DNA from: Candidatus Sedimenticola sp. (ex Thyasira tokunagai)
GTDB lineage: Bacteria; Pseudomonadota; Gammaproteobacteria; Chromatiales; Chromatiaceae
Assembly: GCA_037318855.1 (NCBI GenBank)
Contig: CP134874.1
Coordinates: forward strand, 2,108,598 to 2,172,597
Direction of reading: 5' to 3'
DNA length: 64,000 nt
Shown: positions 54,978 to 63,543 of the stretch, one piece after another
Position numbering within the stretch: position 1 is the first letter of the stretch
Layout: each line of letters begins with the position of its first letter
Notes under the pieces: generated by a model
Database searches by the model: none
What the model was told of the DNA's origin: nothing
What the model saw: only the letters and a program-made list of their open reading frames with translations
Position numbers and translations under genes: made by a program

Positions 54978-56291
54978 TCAACCCACCAATTGCTTGGCAA
55001 GCGCAACCTCAATGGAGTCACCGTCCTGGTTCAGCACGTCCAGTCCCGTATCTGGCATATCGCCGGAGGTGGACTGACTGACGGCGATTTTCTTCGCCAT
55101 CAGAGACAGACAAGTCATCTGCGTCGTCTTCGCGTAGCCCAGGAAGTGGACATCGACATCCTCCTTCTGGCCGATGCGCCAACTGCGTCGTGATGCCTGT
55201 TGAAGCGTGTAGACATTGAAGCCCGTCTGCAGGAACAGGATGGTCGGAAAGTCCAGCAGATCCAGTCCCGTCTTGACCAGTTCTGGGTTGGTGATCAACA
55301 CATCCACCCCACGGTCCACCTGTGACAGGATCCAGTCTTCCCGCTTGCTCGTGCTTACGGATGCCCGCAATACCGCCGCCCGGAACCCCTCGGCCTCCAG
55401 AAGGCGTTTGAGACGGACGGTGGTGTCACGCTTGCCCGTGTAGGTCGTGTAGACCAGAACACGGCGTCCACGTGCCTTGTTGGCTCTGCAGATACGGATC
55501 ATCTCCATTTCCTTGGGCGAGGGTTCATCCCCCAGGATTGACGGCACATAGGCCAGCAGCTCCCTGCTACGGGGATGCTTGACCGTCTCCTGCCGAAAGC
55601 AGGTATCCGGCCACGCCAGGAGCACATTCAAGACCACACCCAACAGACTGGTATCACCCTTTGCCAGAGCCTCCCGCATCTGCTGGGTCAGAGTGCTTTC
55701 CAGCTCCTGGTACCGAACGGCCTGTTCCGCCGACATCGCCACTTCCCCAAAATGCTCCCGGTAAGGCGGCAATACGTCGTTGCCGATATCCTTGAGCTTG
55801 AGGAAGGCCGTGAATGGCAGCACGAACCGGGTGATCCCCTTAGGACCGAACCCCGGTGCCTTGACTGTACGAACCGTCATACGCTTGCCGCGTGCCGTGC
55901 GGTGGGCATCTCCCTCGGATTCCTTGTAGATATCCTTGAGGATACCGTGGTCGCGCATGAAGGCCATGGATGAAGAGCCCAGGCTGCCATTGGCGTTGTA
56001 ACGGTAGCCGTCCTCGATCATTCGCCGTGGCATGATGCGCCACAGCAGATAAAAGAGGTCATCGGCATAACCGCCCATGAGGGTGCCCGTCAGCAAAATG
56101 ACCTTGCGGACCTTGTTGGCCAATACACCCATGGCCTGGCCCTGAGCCGATCCATCGTTTTTGTACTCATGTCCTTCGTCAACAACCAGGGAACCGAAGT
56201 ACCCATCCGGCAGATAGCGCTTGATGAACTCAGTGGGCTGGTAACCGCCCTGACCAAAAGAGAACTCCATGTTCCCCATGGCGCGTTCCAT
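54978..56291 (-). CDS. SNF2-like ICE helicase, C-terminal part (separated by the repeat)
   Basis: About 437 residues counted from ATG 56291 (MERAMGNMEFSFGQGGY). Holds Walker B FGSLVVDEGHEYKNDGS, motif III VILLTGTLMGGYADDLFYLL and the helicase C domain (VLVYTTYTGKRDTTVRLKRL, DVLITNPELVKTGLDLLDFP, LQQASRRSWRIGQKEDVDVH). It lacks Walker A, which is in the upstream part (56574-57572). The frame also opens through the 286-bp repeat as far as 56525. Alone it should not hydrolyse ATP. Confidence 0.85.
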   Translation of the reverse strand: MERAMGNMEFSFGQGGYQPTEFIKRYLPDGYFGSLVVDEGHEYKNDGSAQGQAMGVLANKVRKVILLTGTLMGGYADDLFYLLWRIMPRRMIEDGYRYNANGSLGSSSMAFMRDHGILKDIYKESEGDAHRTARGKRMTVRTVKAPGFGPKGITRFVLPFTAFLKLKDIGNDVLPPYREHFGEVAMSAEQAVRYQELESTLTQQMREALAKGDTSLLGVVLNVLLAWPDTCFRQETVKHPRSRELLAYVPSILGDEPSPKEMEMIRICRANKARGRRVLVYTTYTGKRDTTVRLKRLLEAEGFRAAVLRASVSTSKREDWILSQVDRGVDVLITNPELVKTGLDLLDFPTILFLQTGFNVYTLQQASRRSWRIGQKEDVDVHFLGYAKTTQMTCLSLMAKKIAVSQSTSGDMPDTGLDVLNQDGDSIEVALAKQLVG

Positions 56292-56576
56292 CGCTGCCAG
56301 CCATGGAGAGCGAAGCGAAGGCTGGTAATCCCCGGTAGCCGTGAGGCCGCACTGCTTACCCGTCGTGCGCGTAGCGCGCCAGAGGGGAAGCAAAGTAGGC
56401 ATCCGAACACGGCGTCCAGTCACTGGGAACTGACTGCGAAGCGGTAACGAGCTTGCGATGTTATCGCGTAGCGTCAGTGACCAGGACGGCCGGGGCACTA
56501 ATAGGCTGTCGAAGATTGAGTGCAAAAGGGGGACTTGGATGTCCCGTTTTGCATCACGAAATCGAAGACTCGCTTA
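56292..56576 (+). mobile_element. 285-bp structured repeat, copy 2, inside the ICE helicase gene
   Basis: Same sequence and orientation (plus strand) as 9111-9396, with a handful of substitutions and one single-base length change. It lies antisense within the helicase gene. On the helicase strand its edge supplies a TAA right after SDKQARR, ending the N-terminal part. Deleting about 282 bases, counting the CGCT at one end once, rejoins the frame as ...SDKQARRAMERAMGN. CGCT at both edges looks like a four-base target duplication or a shared insertion target. Confidence 0.65.
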
Positions 56577-57572
56577 ACGCCGGGCTTGCTTATCCGAGAA
56601 CACCAGCTCGCCCTCTTCATCCATCAGGTTGATGAACTCGTAGACGTTATCCGCAAGCATGCCACTGAGTAGATCTTCACCAAAGGCTTCCGTGAGCCGC
56701 GATGCGGTCTTCGGACCGATAGTAGGGATCTGACAAAGGGCATCGTTCACCAGATCCTGTCGGCTTTTCGGCTTGGCCCTGGGATGGGTCAACGTCCACA
56801 ATGCTTCACCACACTGCGTGCAGGCATACCGCTTGTCGGCAGGGTAGGTGGTGAATGGGATGGGTTCACCCTCTTCATCGGTAACCACTACACCGCATTT
56901 CGGGCAGGCCGCATGCGCATTGGACTGTACGAAGGTGGGCGAAAGATCATTACTCTCCTCGACGTGATGCCGCCGATGGCGCTTGCGTGCCACGACAGCC
57001 GGTTGCCAATGAAAGCCCATCCGCATACGGACACGGCCCAGGATGAAGAACTCCGGTCCTGTGTGTTCCGGAGTTTCCTCCAGGAGTGTCCTGAGCAGAA
57101 CCAGCTTGCGCAACGTGTCCGGCCCGTTCAACACCCAGACCCGGGCGCCATCTACCGTCTCCAGGATCTCCCTCCGCCACTTGTAGACCAAGTGAGGTGG
57201 AGAGATCACCAGCGTACGGCGATAGCCTTCCTCATGCATGATGGCTGCTGCTGCAATGGCCATCATGGTCTTGCCCGTGCCCATCTCCGCGTTGATGATA
57301 GCGGCCTGTTCGCCACGGTTTACCAGGAGAGAGGTAACTGCTTGCACCACCTCCTGCTGAGCCGGAAACGGACGCCGCTTCAATGCCTCCATCACCGCCT
57401 CCCGGCGGGGATCTGGAATGCCGTTATAGATCGGCGGGTTCTGCCGACTGACAGCATCGAGGAGCCCGTCTCCAAAGTCCGTGATGAACGTGGACAGTGG
57501 GATGACATTGGACTCCGGTATGCACTCCGGTGCTTCGATTGGAGTAATGATTTTTGCTGTAGATTGATTCAT
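56574..57572 (-). CDS. SNF2-like ICE helicase, N-terminal part (truncated by the repeat)
   Basis: 332 residues. Walker A INAEMGTGKTMMAIAAAAIM (~100), motif Ia TLVISPPHLVYKWRREILE, a zinc-ribbon-like pair CPKCG ... CTQCG (~220-255) and a helix-hairpin-helix (LCQIPTIGPKTASRLTEAFG). It stops at TAA in the inserted repeat. Intact, the gene (54978-57572) would encode a helicase of about 770 residues, a usual accessory protein of this ICE group. ATG 57572 has GGAGAG upstream. Its leader carries a CAGGGG/CCCCTG hairpin. Confidence 0.85.
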   Translation of the reverse strand: MNQSTAKIITPIEAPECIPESNVIPLSTFITDFGDGLLDAVSRQNPPIYNGIPDPRREAVMEALKRRPFPAQQEVVQAVTSLLVNRGEQAAIINAEMGTGKTMMAIAAAAIMHEEGYRRTLVISPPHLVYKWRREILETVDGARVWVLNGPDTLRKLVLLRTLLEETPEHTGPEFFILGRVRMRMGFHWQPAVVARKRHRRHHVEESNDLSPTFVQSNAHAACPKCGVVVTDEEGEPIPFTTYPADKRYACTQCGEALWTLTHPRAKPKSRQDLVNDALCQIPTIGPKTASRLTEAFGEDLLSGMLADNVYEFINLMDEEGELVFSDKQARR

Positions 57573-57880
57573 GGGATATATCTCTCCTGTTGAAAAAAGA
57601 AAAGGGAGATCCCGCCCGCAGGGGAAGATCCCCCTGGTGGGTTAAGATGGCTGGGTAGCCGGTTAATGTTGATGGATGCAACACGAAATGTTGCGGGAAT
57701 GAAGACACCTGCCCGGATCAAAGATCCGTCGCCGGGAGTAGCGCAGGTACGCCGGCGAAGGGTGCCCCGAAGGGCTAGGGTGCAGCAGAGCTGCGGTATA
57801 AACTGGCTTTTCCATGAACCAGCGACAGACCCATGGAAAAGCCCTCCCACAAAGTGTCGGAGAGCCTGATGCGCAGAGCG
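57573..57880. other. 308-bp leader/intergenic region with hairpins
   Basis: Contains the helicase leader hairpin near 57618-57637 and a 12-bp perfect inverted repeat, GGCTTTTCCATG (57805-57816) / CATGGAAAAGCC (57832-57843), with a 15-base loop. CCATGGAAAAGCCCTC at 57831 resembles the first half of the shared 36-nt motif. No gene is seen. Confidence 0.5.
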
Positions 57881-58375
57881 CTATGTTTCCTGTCGTTGCC
57901 AGTCCACATCCGTGTCATAGTTTGCCCAGACTCCACCGTCCGGCGGCAACCGGGTATCCGGTCGTATGACAATGGCATGGCCCAGCCCGTCTCCCTCATC
58001 ATGGGAAACGGTCCCGGCTATGCCGCCAGATATCCTGCAGACCGCTGCGGCAATATCCGTGAGCAATTGGCTGTAATCGATACTGCTGATGCCAGCTGGC
58101 TTGTCGTTAGCCAACAGATCTTTGACGATCACCGCCATTTCTTTTGCGGTGATCACCTTATTGCCCTCGAAAGGCGGGATTCGGAAATCCCTAACGAGCC
58201 CAGCATGTTTGCAGGATTCGCAGGAACAACCAGAATTCTCGTTCCAGTCCACATCTCCGTGCGTGTCCGAACCATCGTCGAACATACGCATGAGTGTTTG
58301 GATACTGATCACGAACGGTTCCTCGCTGCCGCAGTTTGGGCAGCGCATACCGGATAGGCAGTTTTCGTTAGCCAT
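57881..58375 (-). CDS. hypothetical zinc-finger-like ICE protein
   Basis: 164 residues from ATG 58375 (AGGAG upstream). N-terminal CPNCG and SGCSCESCKHAG form a possible zinc site; the rest is mixed. Not recognised. One of a series of short genes, each with its own GC-rich hairpin leader. Confidence 0.6.
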   Translation of the reverse strand: MANENCLSGMRCPNCGSEEPFVISIQTLMRMFDDGSDTHGDVDWNENSGCSCESCKHAGLVRDFRIPPFEGNKVITAKEMAVIVKDLLANDKPAGISSIDYSQLLTDIAAAVCRISGGIAGTVSHDEGDGLGHAIVIRPDTRLPPDGGVWANYDTDVDWQRQET

Positions 58376-58462
58376 CATAATTCTCCTCAAATAAACACCA
58401 TCCCCGCCCGGAGAGGTGTGAATAACACCTGCCTGGGCGGAGGGAGTTGAGCTGGTTGGTGA

Positions 58463-58891
58463 TCAGTCCTCATGCGGCAGCATGATGGTTATTACCGGTT
58501 CTCCGACATCGCCAGGCCCGACTACCAGTTTTAATGTGGTCAGTTGGGCCTCAATGCTCTTGCTATCCCGCGGAACCCTGTAGAGTTCGTAGAGGAGGGA
58601 AGAACCCCCGTTTATGGACTGACGAATTGCTATAAAAGCCATCCAGAGCACGTCCCACAAGCGGCCAGACTCGTCCTGATACACTTGGCATCGGTTGTCA
58701 TCATTTGACCAAGCGACACAGTCCTCCCAGGCTCCCTGGGTGATTGCGGCTGGCCATTTAAAACCCGCCTCACTGGAGGTTTCGGATACGTCTATAAGAA
58801 CCCCATCCTCAATGGCCTGGGCGCGGGTGTAGGTATGAATGACGTTGCCGAAGAACTCGGTCAGGTCATTGGTTTGTTTTGCATTCTCCAT
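58463..58891 (-). CDS. hypothetical ICE protein (DUF6573-like)
   Basis: 142 residues from ATG 58891 (AAGGAG upstream). It has TEFFGNVIHTYTRAQAIEDG, GFKWPAAITQGAWEDCVAW and LWDVLWMAFIAIRQS, a pattern I associate with DUF6573-type plasmid/ICE proteins. Function unknown. The leader has a strong CCCGYAGGGAAC / GTTCCCTGCGGG hairpin. Confidence 0.6.
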   Translation of the reverse strand: MENAKQTNDLTEFFGNVIHTYTRAQAIEDGVLIDVSETSSEAGFKWPAAITQGAWEDCVAWSNDDNRCQVYQDESGRLWDVLWMAFIAIRQSINGGSSLLYELYRVPRDSKSIEAQLTTLKLVVGPGDVGEPVITIMLPHED

Positions 58892-59002
58892 ATTGGTCTC
58901 CTTATGTTGATGAAAACCCGTGGAGAAGCTGTGCCCGCAGGGAACAGGTTCCCTACGGGGGATTGAGATAAACACTTGGTTAGGTCGAAATGAGCGGAAT
59001 TG

Positions 59003-59512
59003 CTACAGAAGTCCACGCTCCGCAAAGGAAGTGGTTGCTTCTGAACCGATCACCAGATGGTCGAGTACACGCACATCCACAAGTGCAAGGGCATCCTTGA
59101 GCCTGTGTGTGATTTGTTGATCAGACTGGCTGGGTTCGGCCACGCCCGAGGGGTGGTTGTGCCAGAGGATCACAGCGGCGGCATTCAGCTCCAGAGATTT
59201 CTGAACCACGACACGGGGATGAACCGATGCGCCATCGATGGTGCCGAAAAACATTTTCTCTTCAGCGATCAAACGGTGACGGTTATCAAGAAAGAAGCAT
59301 CCAAATACCTCGTTCTTGCATCCGGCCAGGCTGAGTTGCAGATACCTGCGTGAGGTATCGGGGCTGGCAATGAGATCACTGCTCAGGTACTTGGGTGCAA
59401 GCACCGCAAGCGCCAGATTTACCAGAGTGGTTTTTTCATATTCGGAAAGATCCTCCGGGCGGATGCCTTCAAATCGATCTGAGGTTTGTGATTTGAGTGG
59501 TGTCACTGACAT
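59003..59512 (-). CDS. radC: RadC-like JAB-domain protein
   Basis: 169 residues from ATG 59512 (CAGGAG upstream). JAMM residues are Glu in KNEVFGCFFLDNRH, HNHPSGVAEPSQSD, plus the VVQKSLELNAAAVILWHNHP segment of RadC-type proteins. It lacks the N-terminal HhH of chromosomal RadC, as is usual for ICE copies. It may act in element DNA repair or anti-restriction; function unproven. Confidence 0.88.
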   Translation of the reverse strand: MSVTPLKSQTSDRFEGIRPEDLSEYEKTTLVNLALAVLAPKYLSSDLIASPDTSRRYLQLSLAGCKNEVFGCFFLDNRHRLIAEEKMFFGTIDGASVHPRVVVQKSLELNAAAVILWHNHPSGVAEPSQSDQQITHRLKDALALVDVRVLDHLVIGSEATTSFAERGLL

Positions 59513-59662
59513 GGCTAACTCCTGTGGGATAACCATGCGAAGAAACACCTACCCTTGCCGGGGAGATATTTCCCCGCATGGGCTGGATGGTTGAATGGAT
59601 AGCCTGGTTACAGGCTGGAAGTGAGATTGGTTATATGCTTTATCGATATGACTGAAAAAGCT

Positions 59663-60151
59663 TCAGAGCACGTCGCCGATCATCCGGCGGGGAATGCGGT
59701 AGCGCATGCCGCCGTAAACACCCAGCAGCGGTTTGATCGATGTCAGAACGGCCCAAGGGATGCTGGCGCTTTCAAGGGCGACCTTCTGGCCGACCGCAAA
59801 ATGCCGACTCATCCGCTTGTGGTAGGCCATGACTTCATCACGCCATGCCTGGTTGGCGACTGGTACCATCTCCAGATACTTGATAGGACAGGTGTAGTAG
59901 CAGGGACCCATGGATTCACACATGTCCTTGTAACCCCATCCATACCCCTTATCATTACTCAGCAAATGGCAGCCAATGAAGGTTTCGATGATCTCACCAG
60001 ACTTTTTTGTGAGTTTGATGATGCTCCACAACACATTGCCACGCAGGCAATGGGTTATGGTTTCCCAGCGCCGGTTTTCATTCTCTTCCGGTTGAACCAG
60101 ATCGTTGATGATGTCGCGCCGACTGGCGCCTTGAGTGAATAGCCATCCCAT
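59663..60151 (-). CDS. hypothetical ICE protein (DUF6927-like)
   Basis: 162 residues from ATG 60151 (GGAGG upstream). The start MGWLFTQGASRRDIINDLV resembles DUF6927-type ICE/plasmid proteins. Cys residues in GNVLWSIIK.. ESMGPCYYTCPIKYLEMVPV, and a basic C-terminus. Function unknown. Confidence 0.6.
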   Translation of the reverse strand: MGWLFTQGASRRDIINDLVQPEENENRRWETITHCLRGNVLWSIIKLTKKSGEIIETFIGCHLLSNDKGYGWGYKDMCESMGPCYYTCPIKYLEMVPVANQAWRDEVMAYHKRMSRHFAVGQKVALESASIPWAVLTSIKPLLGVYGGMRYRIPRRMIGDVL

Positions 60152-60723
60152 GATTTGCCTCCTGGATTGATAAAGAAAAAACCCAAAGGCGCACCACAGC
60201 CCAAGGCGCAGTTGCACCTCAGGGCGATATAAAGAGTGATTGGATGAACGGACCAACAGCCGGAAGGCTGGCGTACCCACTGCCTGGTCCTGGGGGGTAC
60301 TTGATGGGCGTCGGCGATGCCGACTAGGGTGTAGCCTTAGACCCGGCTACGGGGAACAACATCCATAGTATTACCGCAGATCGGTGCTTTTTCAAGTGCC
60401 TGTGATGAAGACAAGCCAAGCGAAATACGCATCTGGAGAAAGGGCAGGGTAGATCAAGAAGGAGATATCAGGGACGGCCCGAGTCAAAACTCCCTTTTAG
60501 ACCCTGACCGCCAGCCTTTGCCAGACCTATGTCGGCGTATCGCATCCTTGCGGGGCTTCCAGGTCAAAGGATGCCGAATGGGCGGCCAGATGGCAACTGT
60601 GATTGCTAGTGAATCGGGTTTTTCCTACAGCAGAAGTGGTTGTTTGCTGAGTTTCAGAACTAGCCTGATGGACAATGTTTGAACAAATATGGGAGAAAAC
60701 GAGCTTTGATACTTACACATTTT
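60152..60723. other. 570-bp gene-free stretch
   Basis: The first 130 bases are the leader of the gene at 60151, with paired GCGCC/GGCGC blocks. The rest shows no gene or clear hairpin with a T-tract. It separates ICE accessory genes from the next locus. Confidence 0.5.
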
Positions 60724-63543
60724 CTAGAGAAGAGTCCTAAATTCAAAATGGCCCATTGCCCCTAGCTGGTGAATGATATCAGTAGCCTGTGCTATTACAG
60801 TTTCATTCTCTTGTTTCATTGCTTCACCAAGGATTTGCTTAGCCTCTTCGTTCCAACCGAAATAAACACCTTCACTACCCAGATGATTTATCATCAGGTT
60901 CACACATTTGAGAACTGCTAGTGGCTTCTCGGATATCAGTTTGACCAGTTCTTCTGCTGCAAAATCTAGTGCATCAAGTTTAATAGGAAGACTCAATACC
61001 GCTTTTAGCTGGCTAAGTGCCCAATCAACATCCATCTTTCCGGATGAGAACCACCAGCAGAAGCCGGCTAGCTCATCTGGCCCTTCACTTTGTGTTGCTT
61101 GTTGATAGCGCCAAGCCCAGAGGGACTTCAGTCGCTCATGAACTTCGACAGGTGGTTCCACATGAAGATCTCTTAGACTGCGCCCAAGGAACTCAATCGC
61201 ATGCGCTTTCATTGCATTTGTTGCTCGCGCATAGAATGATTGAACCAGCGGGTCATCAAGCTTCAGCCTCCCTCGCCAGAAATAGATCATCAGATGATCG
61301 GCCAAGCGTTCTTCGGCATTTGCCATGTCGATTTCCATGGTAGATGGCTGACCAACCTTTTCAATGGCCAAAGCATATTGATCCCTCAACACTGCCAACA
61401 CGTCATCATACGGCTGGCAGAAAGTAACATACGTCTTCCAAGCTGTATCCCAATATTGCGGAGAATCAGGAAAAAAAATCTTCTCTTTGACCTGTTCAGC
61501 CCAAGTACTGTCTATCAGGATCAGCCATGGAAACCATTGGCCATACACAGAGCGGATAGCCAGAGAAGCATCCAGATCCGTATCAAGATGTTTATCAAGT
61601 ACCTCCCTGACCTCCGGCATTAGATCAAAGCCCTTAACCTTATCTTCGCTCGCATGTCTATATACCCACAGTCCGAAATCCACAACCGAATGCATTGCCT
61701 CGCCTCGGACAGTATTAATTGAGAGTGTTGATGGATCCATGTGGCCTTCGCCATACTCTTCGTCCGTTGGGTCAGGGTCATCGGTCAACGGGAGAATCAC
61801 ATTCCAAACCTGCGGTCGAAGGTCAACCTGAATTTCGCCTGAGACACTTTTCATACCATTGGAGAGTAGCTTGGCAATGCTCTTTCTTGCCCACATCCAT
61901 CCGGGATCCTTGCCAGAATATTCAGTCTTTCTTCCAGGAATTGTGCGTGGTTGATTAACAATCCACAAGCAAAGGTCAAGAACTGGCTCCCAAGGTAGAT
62001 CTGCATGACTCTTTGGTGCGTCGCGAAGCCCATCAAGGAGACCGCGCACATATGTAGGGCCAAGCTCTTTGAACAAACGGGCTTCAGTGGCGAAGGGGGT
62101 CGGTTCAGTTGATACAACATCTGCTAATGTTCTGCTCAATCCCTCCGGTGAATGATTCATGTCACCTTCCGGGGGAACCCATGCTTTGAGATACTCGACG
62201 ACTTCACAAACCGGCATTTCTTTCAGCTCTTCGACTGACTTCGGGCTTGTTGGACCTACCCATGATTTTGAATAATAAGCAAACTCCTGGTGCTCTGCCT
62301 CACCAAGCTCCTGTACCAATGCATCAAAGCGTTGTTTCCAGTCTTTTTGCAATGATTCTTTGAATTGATCCAGGTTATCTCTTTGCCAGACTTTTATTCT
62401 GCGCCGTACCTCATCATCAGTGGCTTCCCGCTCTTTACTTTCTAGAACGCGGGATTTGAAACCATCAATATCTGGCCCTTCCTCGATCCACGAAAGAATG
62501 AATGTCTGCTGATCTGGCGAGAGACTTCCAAAAGCTGCTCGCGCCAGTTGCGCATATTCATAACGGAATCCTTCATCTTCAAAAAGATCATGATTGGTAA
62601 GTCGCTCCGCAACTAACTCAGGCTGGATGCGGGGAAACTGACTGAGCAGATACATAGATATTCTCTTGAAGATTAGCCATGCTCTAGATTCTAGTGTAGC
62701 CACAAGTTCGGATAGGATCGACTCATTTGCCTTCACCAATTGCAAAGCGGCATCACGTATTGCATCAACAAGAAATGATTGAATATCATTTCTTCCAGCC
62801 GAATTTTGCTCATGCTCCTCAATAGCGCTTCTCCATATCCACGAATAGTCGTGCGGTGGCTCGGCATGGTCTGACCTCAAAGCCATGGATTTATCGAGAA
62901 GCTCACAAAGCATCTCAAACACTGGCATTCCACTTGCCTCAACTGGATCAGGCATCCTCTTCTTTAGAACTCGCCCATATTGCCAAGTTGAAAACTTGGC
63001 AACGATTTCTACTGACTTGTGGTACCCATCATCACCGGGACTGCCGATTTCCCGCTCTATTCTACTGATATCCAATAGCGCCTTTGCCAACTCATATGAA
63101 ATTCTGATTTTCCCGCTCTTGGCCAAATGGGATATAAGCTTCCCAACATATTCAGGGTAAAGAAAATAGAAATGGTCCTGGGCCTTAATCCACTTTAATT
63201 CGACCTTTGCAATTTTTACCGCATGTTCAGAGGGCATTATTATTGCCGCCTGAACAAAATCCTCATGAACTCTTTCATTATTAGTTTCGGGAACACTTAA
63301 AACTGATTCGGTGACTTCCACTGGAGCCTGTTTTGCCATACGCAAAAGGTACTTTGATTCAGGCCAGTTTTGGTGGTGCAAGTAGTTTCCTTCCCTTTCA
63401 ACTGGAGGTGGGTTTGAAAACAGGCCGTATTCCCTGAGTGGTACTATCCAATCGGGGCTTTCAATCTTAGAGAAAAAATAATCATAATCAGCTCTACGCT
63501 TGATAGAGCCCAAAACCTTCTCAATAACATCCTTACTTGGCAT
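60724..63543 (-). CDS. large alpha-helical protein of unknown function
   Basis: About 939 residues from ATG 63543 (GGAGAAG upstream). No catalytic motif is seen. It is rich in Trp, Leu and Glu and looks alpha-helical throughout, like helical-repeat sensors. The end (GWNEEAKQILGEAMKQEN, IIHQLGAMGHFEFRTLL) resembles C-termini of defence proteins with DUF4020-like or STAND-type repeats; this is a weak impression. Overlaps the upstream gene by 11 bases, so the two form a unit. Confidence 0.5.
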   Translation of the reverse strand: MPSKDVIEKVLGSIKRRADYDYFFSKIESPDWIVPLREYGLFSNPPPVEREGNYLHHQNWPESKYLLRMAKQAPVEVTESVLSVPETNNERVHEDFVQAAIIMPSEHAVKIAKVELKWIKAQDHFYFLYPEYVGKLISHLAKSGKIRISYELAKALLDISRIEREIGSPGDDGYHKSVEIVAKFSTWQYGRVLKKRMPDPVEASGMPVFEMLCELLDKSMALRSDHAEPPHDYSWIWRSAIEEHEQNSAGRNDIQSFLVDAIRDAALQLVKANESILSELVATLESRAWLIFKRISMYLLSQFPRIQPELVAERLTNHDLFEDEGFRYEYAQLARAAFGSLSPDQQTFILSWIEEGPDIDGFKSRVLESKEREATDDEVRRRIKVWQRDNLDQFKESLQKDWKQRFDALVQELGEAEHQEFAYYSKSWVGPTSPKSVEELKEMPVCEVVEYLKAWVPPEGDMNHSPEGLSRTLADVVSTEPTPFATEARLFKELGPTYVRGLLDGLRDAPKSHADLPWEPVLDLCLWIVNQPRTIPGRKTEYSGKDPGWMWARKSIAKLLSNGMKSVSGEIQVDLRPQVWNVILPLTDDPDPTDEEYGEGHMDPSTLSINTVRGEAMHSVVDFGLWVYRHASEDKVKGFDLMPEVREVLDKHLDTDLDASLAIRSVYGQWFPWLILIDSTWAEQVKEKIFFPDSPQYWDTAWKTYVTFCQPYDDVLAVLRDQYALAIEKVGQPSTMEIDMANAEERLADHLMIYFWRGRLKLDDPLVQSFYARATNAMKAHAIEFLGRSLRDLHVEPPVEVHERLKSLWAWRYQQATQSEGPDELAGFCWWFSSGKMDVDWALSQLKAVLSLPIKLDALDFAAEELVKLISEKPLAVLKCVNLMINHLGSEGVYFGWNEEAKQILGEAMKQENETVIAQATDIIHQLGAMGHFEFRTLL

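Noticed and set aside
59003..59512. Second CBASS-type JAB protease
   Set aside because: HNHPSG and the overall pattern are of RadC-type proteins, and no CD-NTase or Cap2 is near.
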